From: Glomus cerebriforme
Lineage: Eukaryota > Glomeromycota > Glomeromycetes > Glomerales > Glomeraceae
NCBI GenBank assembly: GCA_003550305.1
Contig: QKYT01000043.1
Coordinates: 109,099-138,273, forward strand
DNA length: 29,175 nt
Reading direction: 5' to 3'
A program made the position numbers and the translations under genes. Below are positions 1 to 9,995 of the stretch, one piece after another (the stretch's first letter is position 1; every line of letters begins with the position of its first letter). Under the pieces are notes generated by a model. The model was given only the letters and a program-made list of their open reading frames with translations. It was not told where the DNA came from and searched no databases.

Positions 1-711
1 GAAGTCAGAATGCCCTTGGGAACTTGTCTGGTGAGTTGAAATTTGGCGAAGAGGGTTTAAGAAATGTTAGTATGACAACTAACATTTCTTATTTCTTTAT
101 TTTGTAGTTGAACACTGAACGGTCTTGGGTGAGTTGCAATTTGCAAAGAGGTTTTAAGAAACATTAGTATGACAACTAACGTTTCTTATTTCTTTATTTT
201 GTAGTTGAACACCGAACGGTCTTGGGTGAGTTGCAATTTGCGAAGGTTTAAGAAACGTTAGTATGACGACTAACGTTTCTTATTTCTTTATTTTGTAGTT
301 GAACACCGAACGGTCTTGGGTAAGTTGCAATTTGCGAAGAGGGTTTAAGAAACGTTAGTATGATGACTAACGTTTCTTATTTCTTTATTTTGTAGTGAAC
401 ACTGAATGGTCTTGGATGAGTTAAAATTTGCGAGGAGGGTTTAAGAAATGTTAGTATGATGACTAACATTTCTTATTTCTTTATTTTATAGTGAACACCA
501 AACGGTCTTGGGAACTTGTCTTGGTGAGTTGTAATTTGGCGAAGAGGATTTAAGAAACGTTAGTATAATGACTAATGTTTCTTATGTTTTTATTTTGTAG
601 TGAACATGAAAAGGCCTTGGGAACTTGTCTTGGGTGAGTTGTAATTTATGCGAAAAGGGTTTAAGAAATGTTAGTATGACGACTAACGTTTCTTTTTTCT
701 TTATTTTGTAG
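1..711 (+). repeat. Tandem array of seven exon-intron-like units with hairpins
   Basis: Seven units of about 94-110 bp; the array is probably cut by the left window edge. Each unit has a short exon-like block followed by a block that reads like a fungal intron: donor GTGAGT (GTAAGT in unit 4, damaged to ATGAGT in unit 5), branch site ACTAAC (ACTAAT in unit 6), then TTTATTTTGTAG (TTTTATAG in unit 5). Intron-like blocks are 31-107, 129-204, 226-298, 320-395, 416-491, 524-600 and 634-711 (73-78 bp). The exon-like blocks 108-128, 205-225 and 299-319 are each exactly 21 nt; joined in one frame each would read LNTERSW. Later blocks are 20, 32 and 33 nt and break that frame. Each intron block holds an inverted repeat AAGAAACGTTAGT / ACTAACGTTTCTT with a 6-nt loop, and the branch site lies in the 3' arm. 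Coding status and splicing are inferred. Confidence 0.8.
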
Positions 712-988
712 TGAACATGAATATTTTGTCAAAATGTGCAGATTTACTGATCATCTGATATACTGTACATTTGATTGGCTACAGAGTTTCACAGCAGTTT
801 CTCCATTTCGCAATTGTTAAAGTTTCGCCAAAATTGAAACGTTTTGTCAATAGTTTCAACTTCACTATTTGGAGTTTCGCCATTTCGCAAAATCCAAAAT
901 GAGTTTCACCCAGAAACCTTAAGTACCACCAAAATAAAAATTTGTATTAAATCTTGATTCTTTAGAAAACAGTTCCCAAAAATCGGAT
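712..988. other. Spacer between intron-like array and decayed gene
   Basis: No gene is visible. The stretch contains several variants of GTTTCGCCA / TTTCGCAA, a short degenerate motif family at roughly 800-905. It may be 5' sequence of the decayed gene that follows on the same strand. Confidence 0.4.
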
Positions 989-2795
989 ATGCCTAATAAA
1001 CCAGTTGCAAAAAATAAATGTCAATACATTGAAGTTAGTAAGTTATTCTGTTCAGTTATATAATAAGGATAAAAAATAACGTCTACAATCCTTTATTAAT
1101 AATAAAAGATGCAGATGTTGAACAAGAGCAAGTAAAATATTTGTTAGAATATATAAAATGAATCCAAAGAGGTAAATAAAAAGAAATAAATCCAGAAGAT
1201 TATATAATTCCTCTTCTAGATTACAATCAAGAATTAAACGATAAAAAAAAAGTAATGAATCATCTTCCTCGCCTAAGAAATTAATTGATAATAAATTAAA
1301 TACTCAAAAATTTCATGAAGAATATGATATTGCAGGTCCATCATCAAGAATGTCTCAGAAGCCAGTTTTTATAACTTCATCTGATAAAAATGAAGAGGAT
1401 AAAAAGAAAGCTAACAAAAAAAAAAGCTAAGAACAAGAAACAAGAAAACCAGAATTAAAAATGTTTGCCTTCTCATTCTAGTTATAATAAAAGTAAAAAG
1501 AGTAAGAAGAAACAAGAAAACTGAAATTGAAAATGTTCACTTCTCATTCTAGTTACAACGAAAGTAAGAAGAGCAAGAAGAAATAAAAATGACAGAATCA
1601 AAAACGTTCACCTTCTTATTCTAGTTACGACAAAAGTAAGAAGAGCAAGAAGAAATAAAAATGACAGAATCGAAAATATTCACCATCTCATTCTAATTAC
1701 GATAAAAATAATGAATCTGGCAATCCCAAGAGAGTAATATTTCTACACGCAATGAATTTAATGAAAGATTTGCGTGATGCTTTATGTGTAAGTAAATTAT
1801 TTATCCATATCACTTTATTTAACATTTTATTATTTTAACATAAATAAATGCTGTAGCGGGATGTTTTCTGGAATATCCAAAAAATTCTGAATAATGTTCA
1901 ATTAAACCTCAACGAAATATTTGAATCTCAAAAAAATATGGTAACAAAGACAATTATACCAGCTTTGTTAAAAGTATTAGATCCAGTAATGTATCCAATT
2001 AGTGAAGATGTACTATATGAAATAATCCATTAACGATATCATCATCAAAGAGAGGAAATGTTAAAAAAGAATAAAGGAATTTCTATCCAAACTAAGGAAA
2101 ATATATGACAACATGGAAATTCTCATCGAAAAGAGGTAGTATATTAATTAATCAATCATTCATTTAATTTGTTTATATATATTCAGTTAATAATTGTTAA
2201 TGTAGAAATGAATACGAAAGACCAAAATTATTAACCATTTACAAAGAATGGGAGATCTGATTGTCTTCAAGTTTTGACAATCAAAACTTAATCCAATAGT
2301 AATGGAAAATATGTACTATAGTCCAGAAGAGTCTAAGAAAGAAGTGAATAAAGGAGGAGAAAACAAGATTGTTATATGAGACTTAAAATGGAGAAGTAAT
2401 AGTGTAAGTACGAAGAAATAACTATTTTTCTATTTTCGCAAATTACATGTACTAATAAATAATTTTATATATTCAAGTTGCGTATGTTTTTAAGAGACTA
2501 TATAGATGTAATATTTTATCAGCAGAAATCAGACAAAAGAAAGTGAAAATGAGTTTATGATAATTCACGATTTGCTCCTGGTAAAATAAACGCTTCTTTG
2601 AATGCATTCCGATAGACAAAATCAGGATATGAAGGATCATTAAAAACTGCTATAAAGAAAGTTGTATTAAAATACAACGATGGTAATGAGAATACTGATT
2701 ACTCAAAGAATAAGAATTATAGATTAATCTCATCCCAAAAATCGGTTCTAGCGGATGATAAAGAACTTGATAAAAGTGATGAAAGTGATGAATAA
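989..2795 (+). pseudogene. Decayed multi-exon gene, Lys/Ser-rich, unknown family
   Basis: I do not recognise the family. From the ATG at 989 (MPNKPVAKNK) a protein-like reading can be followed to an acidic end (DKELDKSDESDE, stop 2793-2795). Blocks are separated by recognisable introns: GTAAGT near 1039; GTAAGTA at about 1790 to TAG at about 1856; GTAGTA at about 2137 to TAG at about 2205; GTAAGT at about 2405 to AG at about 2478. The middle holds a 24-residue Lys/Arg/Ser-rich repeat, and a block after it reads VLDPVMYPISEDVLYEIIH. Many in-frame TAA, TAG and TGA codons interrupt every exon, so no product is expected. Where the repeat lets copies be compared, the stop codons replace CAA and CGA. 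The Lys/Arg/Ser richness would suit a nuclear nucleic-acid-associated protein, but that is a guess. It may be a transposon-associated or dispersed host family. Confidence 0.6.
1432..1705 (+). repeat. 72-bp coding minisatellite inside the decayed gene
   Basis: Four units sit at a period of 72 bp, using TCTCATTCTA as landmark at about 1471, 1542, 1614 (TCTTATTCTA) and 1686. In frame this is a 24-residue unit around SPSHSSYDKSKKSKKK. The first spacing is 71 bp, a one-base frameshift. At one position the four copies read TTAAAA, TTGAAA, TCAAAA and TCGAAA, all four decay states of a CpG. At another they read ATGTTT, ATGTTC, ACGTTC and ATATTC. Confidence 0.75.
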
Positions 2796-3010
2796 TAAGT
2801 AAATAGTTGAACATTAGTATAATAATTATGATATAATAATTTGTAAATAATAGTAATTGCTATAACTTTGCTAAATATGTATCAATTGGGTATTGTTTAA
2901 TAAAGCAATAAATTATGCTATATTTCTAATTTTCAACAATCGGTTATCACAAAATTGAAATAAATTAATTCATAAGAATGATAAGGCATTATCATACATT
3001 ACATAATAGA

Positions 3011-3037
3011 ATAACAATAAGTCATGCTTATTGTTAT
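3011..3037. repeat. Perfect 11-bp hairpin
   Basis: ATAACAATAAG is followed by a 5-nt loop and CTTATTGTTAT. It lies directly before the first foldback-repeat copy and may mark an element boundary. No function can be assigned. Confidence 0.6.
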
Positions 3038-3039
3038 CC

Positions 3040-3217
3040 GATTGCATACAAAGTAAATACCTGATTGATAATCTTGCAGATACCTGATTGATAACCTTGA
3101 TGTGCACAAATTACGCCAAAATTTGGTCATCAATCAGGTACCCTGCTGAAGAAAAACAAAAAAAATTGGGCTCATTTGGATACCCTAAAATGACCTAAAT
3201 GAGCCCAATTTAGCATC
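3040..3217 (+). mobile_element. Foldback MITE family, copy 1 (partial)
   Basis: This stretch is closely similar to 3230-3436 (same orientation) and to 23128-23335 (opposite strand). It contains two nested palindromes: ACCTGATTGATAACC pairs with GGTCATCAATCAGGT, and AATTGGGCTCATTT pairs with AAATGAGCCCAATT. The terminal GGCATCGTTTTACCTGTG present in the other two copies is missing here; after TAGCATC the sequence passes into an (AT)n run. No coding sequence. Confidence 0.75.
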
Positions 3218-3229
3218 ATAATATATATA

Positions 3230-3436
3230 TATCCAATTATATATAAAGTAAATACTTGATTGATAACCTTACAGATATCTAATTGATAATCTTAATGTGC
3301 ACAAATTATGCCAAAATTTGGTCATCAATTGGATACCCTGCTGAAGAAAAACAAAAAAAATTGGAATTCATTTAGGTTATTCTAGGATATTCAAAATGAT
3401 CTAAATGAGCTTTAATTTGGCATCGTTTTACCTGTG
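3230..3436 (+). mobile_element. Foldback MITE family, copy 2, with terminus
   Basis: Second direct copy of the family. It ends at 3419-3436 with GGCATCGTTTTACCTGTG, the exact reverse complement of the left tip of the element at 23128. That shared 18-mer defines the true end of the family. The opposite terminus is not recognisable upstream, so the locus is probably truncated or rearranged. Its palindromes are more eroded than those of copy 1. Confidence 0.75.
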
Positions 3437-3580
3437 TAGTGTTCTTTACTCATCTTTAGGACAAATAAAATTTACTATACATTTTAGGTTTGCAAAGATT
3501 TACAAAGAGCACATTCAGACACTTTAATCCTGTGTGCTCTTTGCTCATTTCTAAAGTAAACAGAATAGTATATTTTTTCA
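3437..3580. repeat. Two degenerate direct repeats of about 45 bp
   Basis: CTGTGTAGTGTTCTTTACTCATC (in two parts: CTGTGTAGTGTTC and TTTACTCATC), starting near 3432, resembles CTGTGTGCTCTTTGCTCATT starting near 3532. Between them AAAGAGCACA and TGTGTGCTCTTT can pair across about 17 nt. Probably a transposon fragment; family not identified. Confidence 0.45.
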
Positions 3581-3617
3581 TTATATTATTTAGGATTAAA
3601 TTTGGACTAAAAGGCTA

Positions 3618-3884
3618 TAAGAAGTAGTATTATTTTTGGTAACTGGCAGGATAATTTAATACTAATTTTGGATAGTAAAAAAGAACCAAGTCTAGTTTTA
3701 ATCTTAAATTCTATATTGGATTCTTAATATGTTCTCTGACCTTACAAATTAATTTGGCTGGTAAAAAAGATTCTATAAATTTTTGTATATCACAAATAGG
3801 ATGGAAGGTATCCCAGACCTTAGTATACATATTTTGAAATTTTGATCCCAGAATTTCTAAGTTTGCCTTACTGTTGAAGTTCAT
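3618..3884 (-). pseudogene. Fragment of an unidentified protein gene
   Basis: On the minus strand an ATG at 3884 opens 57 codons to a TAG at 3711-3713, and the same frame continues protein-like (NLRLKLDLVLFYYPK) to about 3618. The residue order (FQNMYTKVWDTFHPICDI, then FIESFLPAKLICKVREH) looks like a genuine folded protein rather than AT-rich noise, because Trp, Cys, His and Pro are spread through it. A single C-to-T change (CAG to TAG) would explain the internal stop. I do not recognise the family. It is likely the tail or one exon of a dispersed fungal or transposon gene. Confidence 0.4.
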
Positions 3885-5480
3885 TCTAAAAAAAAAAAAT
3901 CTAATTAGTATGATATTATTACATAATCAGTATTTAATAAAAAATTGATTTTTGAAACCTATTTTTGATCTTTGTAATTTATTTCAGCTTCTGAATCTCA
4001 TAAATAACCTGATATAATTTTTTTTATATTGCATTAATAATTTTGGTATTTTGATAGGTAATTAAACAGATATAGAAAATAAATATTCTCAATAAAAACT
4101 TTAGCATTCAAATAAATGTAGAAAGTCAATAACCACAATAAAAAACTTAGCTTGTAAATAAGGTAAAAATAAGAAGAAAAGAGCGGTAGCTAGATTAAAA
4201 AATGGATATTAATTAGATTATAATATAATGATAAAATTATATTAATACAAAATCATAAATACCAGAAAAGTCTTAAAGAAGTAGTCATAGTATAAAAGAA
4301 ATAATAAAAAGGTAGATTATAGAGTGGTAATTAAATTATAGACATTAGATTATAAAGTGATAATTAGATTATAGAATTCACGTTCATATTTGCCAATCTG
4401 TAGAATTGGCCTAAATTAAGACTTTGATAAAAATTTAGCTGTAAAATAGGATTTACGTTATACAAACCTAAATTAAATATGTGTTACATATTTAAACAGT
4501 TCAGAATTATCTGAAAATAAAAAAAAAATCTTTAATCTATATTTAAAAATAATGATAGTAAGCATTTCATTATTCAATCACTTTTCAATCACTTTTTCGA
4601 TAAGTGAACCAAAAAAGTTTGTAGGCATATATAGCAGTTATTTCTTAAACAGTAAGTAAAAAAAATACATTAATATTTGTTATTTATAGGAAAAAAAATC
4701 TTTTTATTTATTTTAACTTTAGTTTTCTTTGCTTTTTTTTGTAAAAATATATGTAAAATAAAAGATATAAGAGTTTTGAAAAGTTTTTCTTTTTTTTGTT
4801 TAATAAACTAATTTTATACAACTTATTTATTACTTTTTATTATTGTTTTATTAGATTTATTCAATTAAAGTTCTTAAAAAGCAAATAAATTTTTTAAATA
4901 AGGTAAAAGGACTCTGAAATCTTTTTGAAAATATTTTTTTTTGGTAAGAAATGTAATTTTAAAATATTTTTTATGATGGTTTTATGTAAATTATATAATC
5001 ATTAATTTCTCAGCGTACATGTATACTAACTGATGATTTTATATTTATTTGAAAGGTGAAAACTTGCTTCAGCTTAGGAATCAAAAAGCAATAAGATTGG
5101 ATCACTAGATATGGAAATATTAATGATTAAGTAAAAAAATTAAAAATTAATGCATTGAACGCATTTATTCACCAACCAGTGATTATTTTCGTCTGATTTT
5201 AGATTCATTAGATAGAACTTATTTTCTTCTTTCAAATGAATATAAATTTATCCATTTAACTTATGTATAACCCAAGATATTCGCAATTTTGTCATGAGAA
5301 TTATATTATGATTTTATAATTTTAATGTTACTTGTATTAAAAAAAATTAAAGTTCAAATAAATAATTGATTTTGCGCATCAAATGATGTAGATCTATCAT
5401 TATCACATGACTTTTAATATTGTTTTCATTTGGCAAATCTATTTGGTGGACGTAGCACATAATTTCACAAATTGACGCAT
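3885..5480. other. AT-rich stretch without an identifiable gene
   Basis: Mostly A/T runs. At about 4308-4380 there are four degenerate units of the same 18-19-bp motif (TTAGATTATAGAGTGATA) that forms the tandem repeat at 5481-6350. At about 4570-4600 ATTCAATCACTTTT is duplicated in tandem. A frame at about 5157-5270 (plus) reads 38 codons including DYFRLILDSLDRTYF, which could be a transposon-gene scrap, but nothing around it supports a gene. Confidence 0.5.
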
Positions 5481-5552
5481 ATGTATAGAGTAATACTTAG
5501 ATTATAGAATAATATTTAGATTATATAGTGATATTCAAATTATAGAGTGTTA

Positions 5553-6288
5553 CAGTCAAATCTTTATAATTGTATATTTCATAATTGCACTCATTATATA
5601 CAGTGTGTGAAAAAAGTTTTTAGAAAAATATTTTCATTTGTTATGCAATGAATAAGTATTAGTGACATATGAAAATTTTGTGATTATACCCTTTATAATA
5701 TAAAAAATAAATTACCAAAAGTATATTAGCAACAGATTACATGCTATCCACTTATTAAAATTTAAGTCATCCAAAAAAATCATTAGAAAAAATAAGATAG
5801 CTAATATTTGACTAATTAGACAAATTTAAAAAGTAGTTTCATGATAAATATCCAACTAAATTTAATAATTTTTTTTTTTATTTCTTTTGCTATATCATAA
5901 AGTATATCTAATAAAATTTTTATAATACATTAATGATAAAATTAAAATTAAATTTTAAAAAACTTAAAATATTATTAAAATTTCAATTAATTGAATTTAA
6001 TGTATTATAACACAAAATTTATTAAGAAATCACATATTGTGTATTAAGTCAAAAAGATTTTTTATAGCTTTTTACATATAAAATTTATGTATTTTTAGTA
6101 TGTTATTGACAATTTATTGGCTAAATATTAACTGGAAAAATTATTCTCAAAACTTTTTTCACACACTGTATATCTTCCTTAAATGTACCTTATCTTTAAT
6201 TATTTTACCTATATAACTGCACTAAATGCATTATTTATGAAAATTTTAATATGATTCTAAGAGGTATATAATTATAGAAGATTGACTA
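5553..6288. mobile_element. Outer MITE, pogo/Tc1-mariner type, TA target
   Basis: The left end CAGTCAAATCTTTATAATTG and the right end, read inward as TAGTCAATCTTCTATAATTA, form imperfect inverted repeats of about 28 bp. TA lies at both flanks (5551-5552 and 6289-6290), and the interrupted tandem repeat rejoins in phase when the element is removed. TA duplication with a CAGT-like tip is typical of the Tc1/mariner/pogo superfamily. There is no transposase, so it is non-autonomous. It contains a second MITE. Confidence 0.7.
5601..6168. mobile_element. Inner MITE, Tc1/mariner type, TA target
   Basis: The left tip CAGTGTGTGAAAAAAGTTTT is mirrored at the right end by AAAACTTTTTTCACACACTG, perfect over 20 bp and then approximate for several more. 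TA dinucleotides flank it at 5599-5600 and 6169-6170. The 568-bp interior is AT-rich with no reading frame of note. It lies inside the outer MITE and is therefore the younger insertion. Confidence 0.85.
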
Positions 6289-6350
6289 TATTTAGATTAT
6301 AGAGTAATATTCAGATTATATAATGATATTCAAATTATAAAATAATATTA

Positions 6351-7691
6351 TAATCTAATCTAAATGGAATCCTACTATAGATACTGTTCAAATTATTTTG
6401 AAATATCATAAATATAATTTGAGATGTATAAATTCATTTAGTTTATATATAATTTACTAAGTAAAGTACTAAAATAATATGGAATGCCAAAAATAATTTG
6501 AGATTTTATTATATGTCCAAATTGATTTTAGAATTTGGGCAGTATTTATAAATCTCACTATATAATATAATTATATTATATAGTAGGATCATACTTTAAA
6601 TTAATCTAAATAAATTTGAAATATCCTAATAGAATATATATTTTATTAACTATATAAATTAAAACATTCAGTTATTAAGTATTATATAAAAAATTTACTA
6701 TTAAAAATTTTATTATATTAAACTATAATAATCATTATAGTTAAACTTTATTTTTTTTATTAAACTTAATATAATTTTAACTTTTTTTTCAAATTTCACA
6801 AAAGTATATTATAAACTATTTTTTTAAAAAAAACTATTTATATTTCAAACATAATAAAAAAACTATTTTCAAACAGTTACTCTATAGAAAAAGTTTTTTT
6901 TTTTAAATATTTTTAAAAAAGTAAGGTATTGTATTATTTTTAAAGTTGTCATATATACATTTGAATTTTATTATTATATAAATACTACTAAAAGCATATG
7001 TAATTAGATTTTATAGATTTCAGATTTTTTTAATAAGAAAATTTCACATTGTATTCCATTATAGAAGCAGTTTTAAGATAGATTAAAAATCTTCAATCCA
7101 TTGCTAAAAATATATATGATTTTTTTTAGTAAAGAGTTATTAGAAATAACAGAAGTACAGAAGTACTAATAGAATAATAAATTGAAAAATTAATTAAAAA
7201 TTTGGAATTTGTAGTAAAGAAATTACTAGAAGTATTTCAAAAATAAATGAACTATTAGCTTCATTTTCCTCTAAGTATCTGCTATCTTGATGAATCTTAT
7301 ATAGTCATAAATTTGTTAAAGCATATGCAAAGGTTATTATTGGTTTATATTGGTCTAATATTTCAACATTATGATAATTAACATACTATATATGAAATTT
7401 TTAGAAAGTGATATTAAAGAGACTATAACAAATAATTTTGGTCTATTTGATGCTTTAATAGATTCAACATTTAAGAATAAATTTATTCATTATGTTCAAA
7501 ATCAGAATCAGAATCTTTGTGAATATTCTCATTTACTGTATATAATTTTGTAAAAAATTGAATTTGATATACAGTATAATAATAATTTATTAGCAATAAA
7601 TTATCAAAGAATTATTCAACAAATATGATTTTAAGACCAATCAAAATATAAATCAAGAATTATAGCAATCAAAATTAAGACTTTTTATTGA
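6351..7691. other. AT-rich stretch with possible transposon-gene scraps
   Basis: Extreme A/T content with poly-A and poly-T runs. At 7371-7553 a 60-codon plus-strand frame contains GLFDALIDSTFKNKFIHYV, which looks more protein-like than its surroundings. Stops in all frames on both sides and the lack of splice signals make a functional gene unlikely. A degraded transposase piece is possible but unproven. Confidence 0.35.
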
Positions 7692-8473
7692 TACTATTGT
7701 AGTTCAAATGTGATTTTATTCTGAACATGATTTAGAATATTTCCAAATTGAAATTTTGATTTTGTACTTTTCAAATCAGAATTATCGATTTGGAATATCT
7801 ATGTCCAAAATGTAATTGTATCCCATACCTAATTTGGGATATTTCAAATCAGATCTGGAGCATAGTCAGATTTAGTACATTCAATACTTTAAATTCAACT
7901 ATATTCCAAATCCATCTGAGTAAATTTGGAACAAATTCAGTTTGGAACATATAATGCCAAATCTGACTATAATCTAAATTTACCTAAATGAATTTGGAAT
8001 ATTCCAGGAACATAATCAAGTTTGAATGTCCTATATCTCAAACTTAATTATGAATATTGAATATTTTAAATCTCCAAATAAATTAACATACTAGATATGT
8101 CCCAAATATAACCATGTTTTTAATTTCTGAAATATAGTCAGGTTTGGGATATATAATACCAAATCTAACTATGTCTCAAACTAACATATAAATATTTAAG
8201 GTTTGGGATATTATGTTCAGAACCTGACTATGATTTAAATCTATCTATATTAATTTAAAATATGGTTGAGTTTAGGGTATCAGGTATACCAAACTTAAAC
8301 ATATTTCAGATCTAATTTGGAATATCTCAAGTTGGATTTGGAATACAATTACAATTTCAGATATTAGGTATTCCAAATTGATAATTCTAATTTGGGAAGT
8401 ACGAAATCAAAATTTTGATTTGAAAATATCCCAAATCATGTTCAGAACAAAATCATGTTTGGGCTATAACAGT
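7692..8473. mobile_element. 782-bp foldback element, nearly whole-length palindrome
   Basis: The left arm from 7692 (ACTATTGTAGTTCAAATGTG) pairs with the right arm ending at 8473, read inward as ACTGTTATAGCCCAAACATG. The match continues with TTCTGAACATGATTT in both arms, and weaker similarity runs on almost to the centre near 8095. Arms of about 390 bp carry recurring submotifs such as CCAAATCTGACTAT and TTTGGGATAT. There is no coding sequence, and I could not define a target-site duplication, so the superfamily is open. Confidence 0.65.
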
Positions 8474-9523
8474 TCCAATTCATTTGAAAATATTAATAAA
8501 TCTAATATTAAAAACTAAAGGTTTGAGAACAAAAAAAAATAACCATTACATAACTTAAATTTAAATATAATTTCACAGGATAATGCAGAAAGAGTAATCA
8601 ATTATTTGAAAAATATTTTTCTAAAAAAAATATTATTATAATTTTATTTATAAACTCTATATTTATATTCAATTTTTAAAGTATTTTGGCAATAATTTCA
8701 AATTCAAATCAAACTTAGGAAAATTTTAAATCTGAAACTTGACCATGTCCCAAACTAATCCAGTTTTAGATGGTAGTTTAAGATGTTAAACATTTAAAAT
8801 TTACTAAATATGGTTATATTTTAACATAGAATTGTCCCAAATTTGATTTGGGATATTCAAGTCAGATTTGGAACATGCATACCACAACAGATACATTAAC
8901 CGTAAATGATCATCTAATAATAAACTTACCATACATAAGTTTTGATTTACATAGTTAATGGAACACCAAGTTAGATTTGGATCATGATCATCATAAATCG
9001 AACTTCTGATTTGAGTTTTGATCTGGGACATCAGCTTTCAGTAAAAATGTACGTTTTTTTTTATTGATCAAAGTAAATGAAAGAATGACTGAAAGGGAAT
9101 TTCATTAAGTTGATCACGATACTTTATTCTAAATAACTATACCTAATTTGTATAGACATTAAATACATTACTATTTTGGAAAGATGTCAAATTTTGCATG
9201 TTCAGATGGTTATTAAAATTACTTTATATTTAATAAAAAAAAAATAAGAAACTTATTTGTGATGTTAGATATAAGTGATGAATATTATGTATTATAGAAT
9301 ATAATCACGTAAGTATTTTTTGACAAATTTTTAATTAAACTAGTACAGGATGATTAGTGATATATTTTAATCGATGTGATAGAAAATTATGGGATTATTA
9401 TATAGCTTCGTAGTGGAACGAAGATTGTAATTTGTTTGTAAATAAAGTTTAAATTTAAAATATTTAAAATATTTAAAAGGTTAAAATTTTATTGGTTTAG
9501 GTTTCAAGTTATTTATTATATGA
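8474..9523. other. Non-coding stretch with a related degenerate repeat
   Basis: No gene seen. At about 8690-9035 the submotifs of the foldback element return (CCATGTCCCAAACT, TTTGATTTGGGATATTC, AGATTTGGAACATG, GATCTGGGACATCAG), so this is probably an older, more eroded relative. The rest is AT-rich. A small hairpin CTTCGT / ACGAAG lies near 9405-9423. Confidence 0.45.
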
Positions 9524-9780
9524 TTAATTTATCGAGATTTGGTTGTGTGATAAAAGCAACAAAAGGCCAACAATGGATTTTTTTTTGAAGCGGTAATATC
9601 TATGAGGATTCGTCTCAGAAATATTAGATAATCTTTGATATTCAAGGAGGACATCTTGATCAACCATAAAGGCTGATCTGTCAAGGTGGGATATTTCAAT
9701 ATTATCCTATATTTTAGAGCGACATAAGCCTGCCCAGGAGAAAAAATAGCATCAATCAATTTAATAGTCGTTGCTTTGAC
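9524..9780 (-). pseudogene. C-terminal fragment of PIF1/Helitron-type helicase
   Basis: On the minus strand one frame reads IDAIFSPGQAYVAL, the last helicase motif (motif VI region, usually GQAYVALSR) of PIF1-family DNA helicases, including those of Helitron transposons. Directly afterwards the frame changes: the next frame continues NIEISHLDRSAFMVDQDV and LLEYQRLSNI, the kind of tail found after motif VI, and runs to a stop at 9524-9526. The SR residues expected after YVAL are lost in a small deletion at the junction. The Walker motifs and the rest of the helicase are absent upstream, so this is a dead scrap. Whether it came from a Helitron or a host-type PIF1 copy cannot be decided here. 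Confidence 0.75.
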
Positions 9781-9995
9781 CTTATCATTGTGAAAAAAAG
9801 GGAACAGAAAAGAAAGGATGTAAGAAAAAGGATTAAAACATCAGAAATGAAAAATAATATTAAATACATACCGTATACCAACTCTCACAACCTATAAATT
9901 TACCCTTTACATAGATTATTTGAACCCTGTCAAAATCGTCTATGTTATTTCAATACTCGTATCGACAGGAATAAATGCTTTTATCCTTAAATAAA

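Larger units (their letters stand above)
5481..6350. repeat. 19-bp AT-rich tandem repeat split by nested MITEs
   Basis: Units resembling TTTAGATTATAGAGTAATA lie at about 5481-5550 and resume at 6289-6350 in phase. Everything between is inserted DNA (5553-6288). The same motif occurs as a separate small cluster near 4308-4380, so it is a dispersed minisatellite of this region. Confidence 0.7.

Noticed and set aside
1..711. CRISPR-like array
   Set aside because: The whole unit including the would-be spacers is repeated, units contain splice-site signals, and the rest of the window is eukaryotic.
8804..9031. 75-codon minus-strand frame as a gene
   Set aside because: It is made of the repeat words of the eroded foldback relative and resembles no protein family.
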